Below, one piece after another: positions 25,068 through 26,932 of a stretch of 26,932 bases of DNA. A program made the translations under genes and the position numbers. The notes under the pieces are model-generated. The model made no database searches. It was not told the DNA's origin and saw only the letters and a list, made by a program, of their open reading frames with translations. Source of the stretch: DATAWZ01 sp036266975 (GTDB taxonomy: Bacteria > Actinomycetota > Thermoleophilia > Solirubrobacterales > Solirubrobacteraceae); assembly GCA_036266975.1 (NCBI GenBank), contig DATAWZ010000024.1, forward strand, positions 1 through 26,932, in the 5' to 3' direction. The first letter of the stretch is position 1. Each line of letters starts with the position of its first letter.

Positions 25068-25423
25068 CGCCGGCGCCCGCTCGAGCGTGGGCCCGCATTG
25101 CGCGTGCCCCGACGCCCGCCGCGTCCGTGCGCAGCGCCACGCTCGGCGTGCGTGCCCTCGGCGCCCCGCTCGCCACCCGTCTCCCGGGCTCCGCGATCAG
25201 CACCCGCCCCCCGCCCCGCCGGAGCGGGGCGATCGCCCCGGCGCGTCTCGACGTACAGGCGTCCGGCGCCGCCGCACAGGAAGAGGATCCCGAGCACCAC
25301 GCGCAGCACGCTCGACCCGCCGTGAACGGCGATCGCCTGGACCAGCAGCGCCCCCCCGATGGCGAGCATGGCGAACGAGAGCACGCGGGTCGCGCCGCTG
25401 TGGACCTGACGCGGGTTGGGCAC
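25064..25423 (-). CDS. Small two-TM membrane protein with Arg/Gly-rich tail
   Basis: 119 residues from GTG 25423, with AGAGG a few nt upstream. Two hydrophobic segments (about 13-31, VLSFAMLAIGGALLVQAIA; and 38-55, VLRVVLGILFLCGGAGRLY) are followed by 65 residues of low-complexity Arg/Gly/Ala/Glu (RGAGADRGARETGGERGAEG...). That composition matches the N-terminus of the permease, whose ATG overlaps this stop by 4 nt. No family is recognised. It is probably a membrane accessory of the APC-USP transporter; the tail might bind nucleic acid, phospholipid or the acidic USP domain, but nothing decides this. The gene is first in the four-gene minus-strand operon after the pyrophosphatase hairpin. Confidence 0.65.
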   Translation of the reverse strand: MPNPRQVHSGATRVLSFAMLAIGGALLVQAIAVHGGSSVLRVVLGILFLCGGAGRLYVETRRGDRPAPAGRGAGADRGARETGGERGAEGTHAERGAAHGRGGRRGTRNAGPRSSGRRR

Positions 25424-25460
25424 GCTGCCTCTCAGCTTACGCCGGACGGAGGAACGGCCG

Positions 25461-25494
25461 CACCGGCCCGGCGCCGATGAGCGCCGGGCCGGTG
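25461..25494 (-). terminator. Strong 14-bp hairpin after the pyrophosphatase gene
   Basis: CACCGGCCCGGCGC (25461-25474) and GCGCCGGGCCGGTG (25481-25494) are perfectly complementary around a 6-nt loop (CGATGA). It lies 17 nt beyond the pyrophosphatase stop and 37 nt before the next start. There is no T-tract, as is common for high-GC actinobacterial terminators, so read-through into the transporter operon is possible. Confidence 0.65.
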
Positions 25495-25510
25495 GCCGTC
25501 CGGGTCTTTC

Positions 25511-26932
25511 TCAGGTGATCAGCGGGATGATCAGGATGGCCACGATGTTGGCCACCTTGATCATCGGGTTGATGGCTGGGCCGGCGGTGTCCTTGAACGG
25601 GTCGCCGACGGTATCGCCGGTCACCGACGCGGCATGGGCGTCCGAGCCCTTGCCGCCGAAGGCACCGTCCTCGATCAGCTTCTTGGCGTTGTCCCACGCC
25701 CCGCCGCCCGCGGTCATCATCACCGCGAAGAAGAAACCGACGACGATCACGCCGATCAGCAGCCCGCCGAGGGCCTCCTGGTCGATCAGGCCGACGATCA
25801 ACGTCATGAAGATCGGGATGCACGACGGGATGATCATCTCCCGCTGCGCGGTCTTCGTGACGATGTCCACGCACGTCTTGTAATCGGGCTGCTCGGTACC
25901 GTCCATGATCCCCGGGTGCTCGCGGAACTGGCGGCGAACCTCCTCGACGATCGCGCCGCCGGCGCGGCCGACTGCCTCGATCGACAGCGAGGCGAACAGG
26001 CAGACCATCATGCCGCCGAGCAGCAGGCCGATGAGCACCGGCGGGTCGCCGATCGAGAACGTCAGGACGGTATGGGTCTTCTCCTCGAGCTCGCGCTCGA
26101 AGCCCGCGAACAGGACGACCGCGGCGAGCACCGCCGAGCCGATCGCATAGCCCTTGGTGACGGCCTTCGTCGTGTTGCCGACCGCGTCGAGCGGGTCGGT
26201 GATGTTGCGGACCTCCTCGGGCAGCTCGGCCATCTCGGCGATGCCGCCGGCGTTGTCGGTGATCGGGCCGAACGCGTCCAGCGCGACGATCAGGCCGGTG
26301 AGCGAGAGCAGCCCGGTCACGGCGACGCCGATGCCGTAGATGCCGTTGAAGCCGCTGCCGCCGAGCTTCCAGGCGCCGAGGATGCCCAGCGCGAGCACGA
26401 TCGCCGGCAGCGCGGTGGCCTGCAGGCCCGAGCCGAAGCCCTGGATGATGTTCGTCGCGTGGCCGGTCTGGGACGCCGCGGCCGTCTTCTTGACCGGCGA
26501 GAAGCGCGTCGAGGTGTAGTAGTCGGTGATCAGGAACAGGCACGCGGTCACCGCGATGCCGATCAGCGAGCACAGGTAGTAGTGCCACCACTTCGGCGTG
26601 TGGGCGCCGTCGATGAACGTGTTGTGCTTCATCAGCCAGAGCGTCACGGGCAGGAAGGCGAGCGCCGCCAGGCCGCCGGAGACGATCAGGCCCTGGTAGA
26701 GCGCGCGCTCGACGTTGTCGCTGTTGGTCCGCACGGCGAACGTGCCGATGATCGAGGCGATGATCGCCACGCCGCCGAGCACGAGCGGGTACAGGCACAC
26801 GCGCGTGGCCTGGTCGAAGAGCAGCACGCCCAGGAGCATCACCGCCACCGCAGTGACCGCGTAGGTCTCAAACAGGTCAGCGGCCATTCCGGCGCAGTCG
26901 CCGACGTTGTCGCCGACGTTGTCGGCGATCAC
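25511..26932 (-). CDS. hppA: Membrane-bound H+-translocating pyrophosphatase, K+-independent type (N-terminus beyond window)
   Basis: The visible 473 residues are the C-terminal two-thirds of a protein normally about 670-770 long. It hydrolyses pyrophosphate and pumps H+ across the membrane. The first residues, IADNVGDNVGDCAGMAADLFE, are the catalytic D-N-V-G-D-N-V-G-D Mg-PPi site. The later GNTTKAVTKGYAIGSA contains Lys at the position (A/K460 in Carboxydothermus numbering) that makes the enzyme K+-independent, and the C-terminal active-site half has GGAWDNAKKLIEDGAFGGKGSDAHAASVTGDTVGDPFKDTAGPAINPMIK. Multiple TM helices lie between. The stop at 25511-25513 is followed by a perfect 14-bp hairpin. 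The true start is outside the window, so the internal ATG at 26932 should not be used. Confidence 0.95.
   Translation of the reverse strand: MIADNVGDNVGDCAGMAADLFETYAVTAVAVMLLGVLLFDQATRVCLYPLVLGGVAIIASIIGTFAVRTNSDNVERALYQGLIVSGGLAALAFLPVTLWLMKHNTFIDGAHTPKWWHYYLCSLIGIAVTACLFLITDYYTSTRFSPVKKTAAASQTGHATNIIQGFGSGLQATALPAIVLALGILGAWKLGGSGFNGIYGIGVAVTGLLSLTGLIVALDAFGPITDNAGGIAEMAELPEEVRNITDPLDAVGNTTKAVTKGYAIGSAVLAAVVLFAGFERELEEKTHTVLTFSIGDPPVLIGLLLGGMMVCLFASLSIEAVGRAGGAIVEEVRRQFREHPGIMDGTEQPDYKTCVDIVTKTAQREMIIPSCIPIFMTLIVGLIDQEALGGLLIGVIVVGFFFAVMMTAGGGAWDNAKKLIEDGAFGGKGSDAHAASVTGDTVGDPFKDTAGPAINPMIKVANIVAILIIPLIT

Overview
The window is very GC-rich (third codon positions mostly G or C), with frequent GTG/TTG starts, several start codons lying almost on top of a -10 box, DHA2 and heterodimeric ABC exporters, an FtsH-like protease and a K+-independent membrane pyrophosphatase. 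Together these suggest a chromosomal segment of a high-GC actinobacterium, most likely of the Thermoleophilia/Solirubrobacterales type. That placement is inferred from composition and gene content and was not tested by search. Apart from weak compositional hints in the truncated gene at the left edge, I see no phage, IS element, integrase or CRISPR array.

Layout. 1-812: the 5' end of an unknown minus-strand gene with low GC3, a gene-free stretch, and a small single-pass membrane protein. 844-2754 (minus): a fused AAA+/vWA protein of the Mg/Co-chelatase I-D type. Between its two domains it carries a correctly phased A7 slippery site, a nested GC hairpin starting 6 nt downstream, and a -1-frame stop in the hairpin loop. 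2765-5232: an HxlR regulator divergent from a DHA2 exporter, which is translationally coupled to a MerR regulator. 5256-8845: a small hypothetical gene, an SCP2-type thiolase broken by two compensating frameshifts, a divergent acyl-CoA dehydrogenase, and a convergent nitroreductase. 8880-13547: an orphan membrane sensor with no output domain, a secreted beta-propeller/Ig-like protein, a protein tyrosine phosphatase, a DUF2188-like small protein and a flavin-dependent monooxygenase.

13708-17198: an unusual FtsH-like AAA+ metalloprotease with two large insertions in the ATPase domain, start-stop coupled to a single-pass membrane protein of unknown function. After it come two tandem intergenic hairpin repeats and a convergent four-cysteine small protein. 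17763-21403: a two-gene heterodimeric ABC exporter. Its predicted transcript begins at the GTG start, and a palindromic operator fills the promoter spacer. 21428-21499 (minus): tRNA-Gln(CTG), with a candidate promoter containing a LexA-like box.

21664-25423 (minus): an apparent operon of a small membrane protein, an APC-family permease with a C-terminal universal stress protein domain, a single-domain RCK/TrkA-N protein and a full TrkA. It looks like a transporter with its own nucleotide-gated regulatory subunits. 25511-26932 (minus): the C-terminal two-thirds of a K+-independent H+-translocating pyrophosphatase, followed by a 14-bp perfect hairpin.

The most noteworthy signal is the predicted programmed frameshift in the chelatase-like gene, which would yield an AAA-only small subunit and a full AAA-vWA subunit from one gene. 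Next are the atypical FtsH plus partner cassette and the APC-USP/RCK operon.
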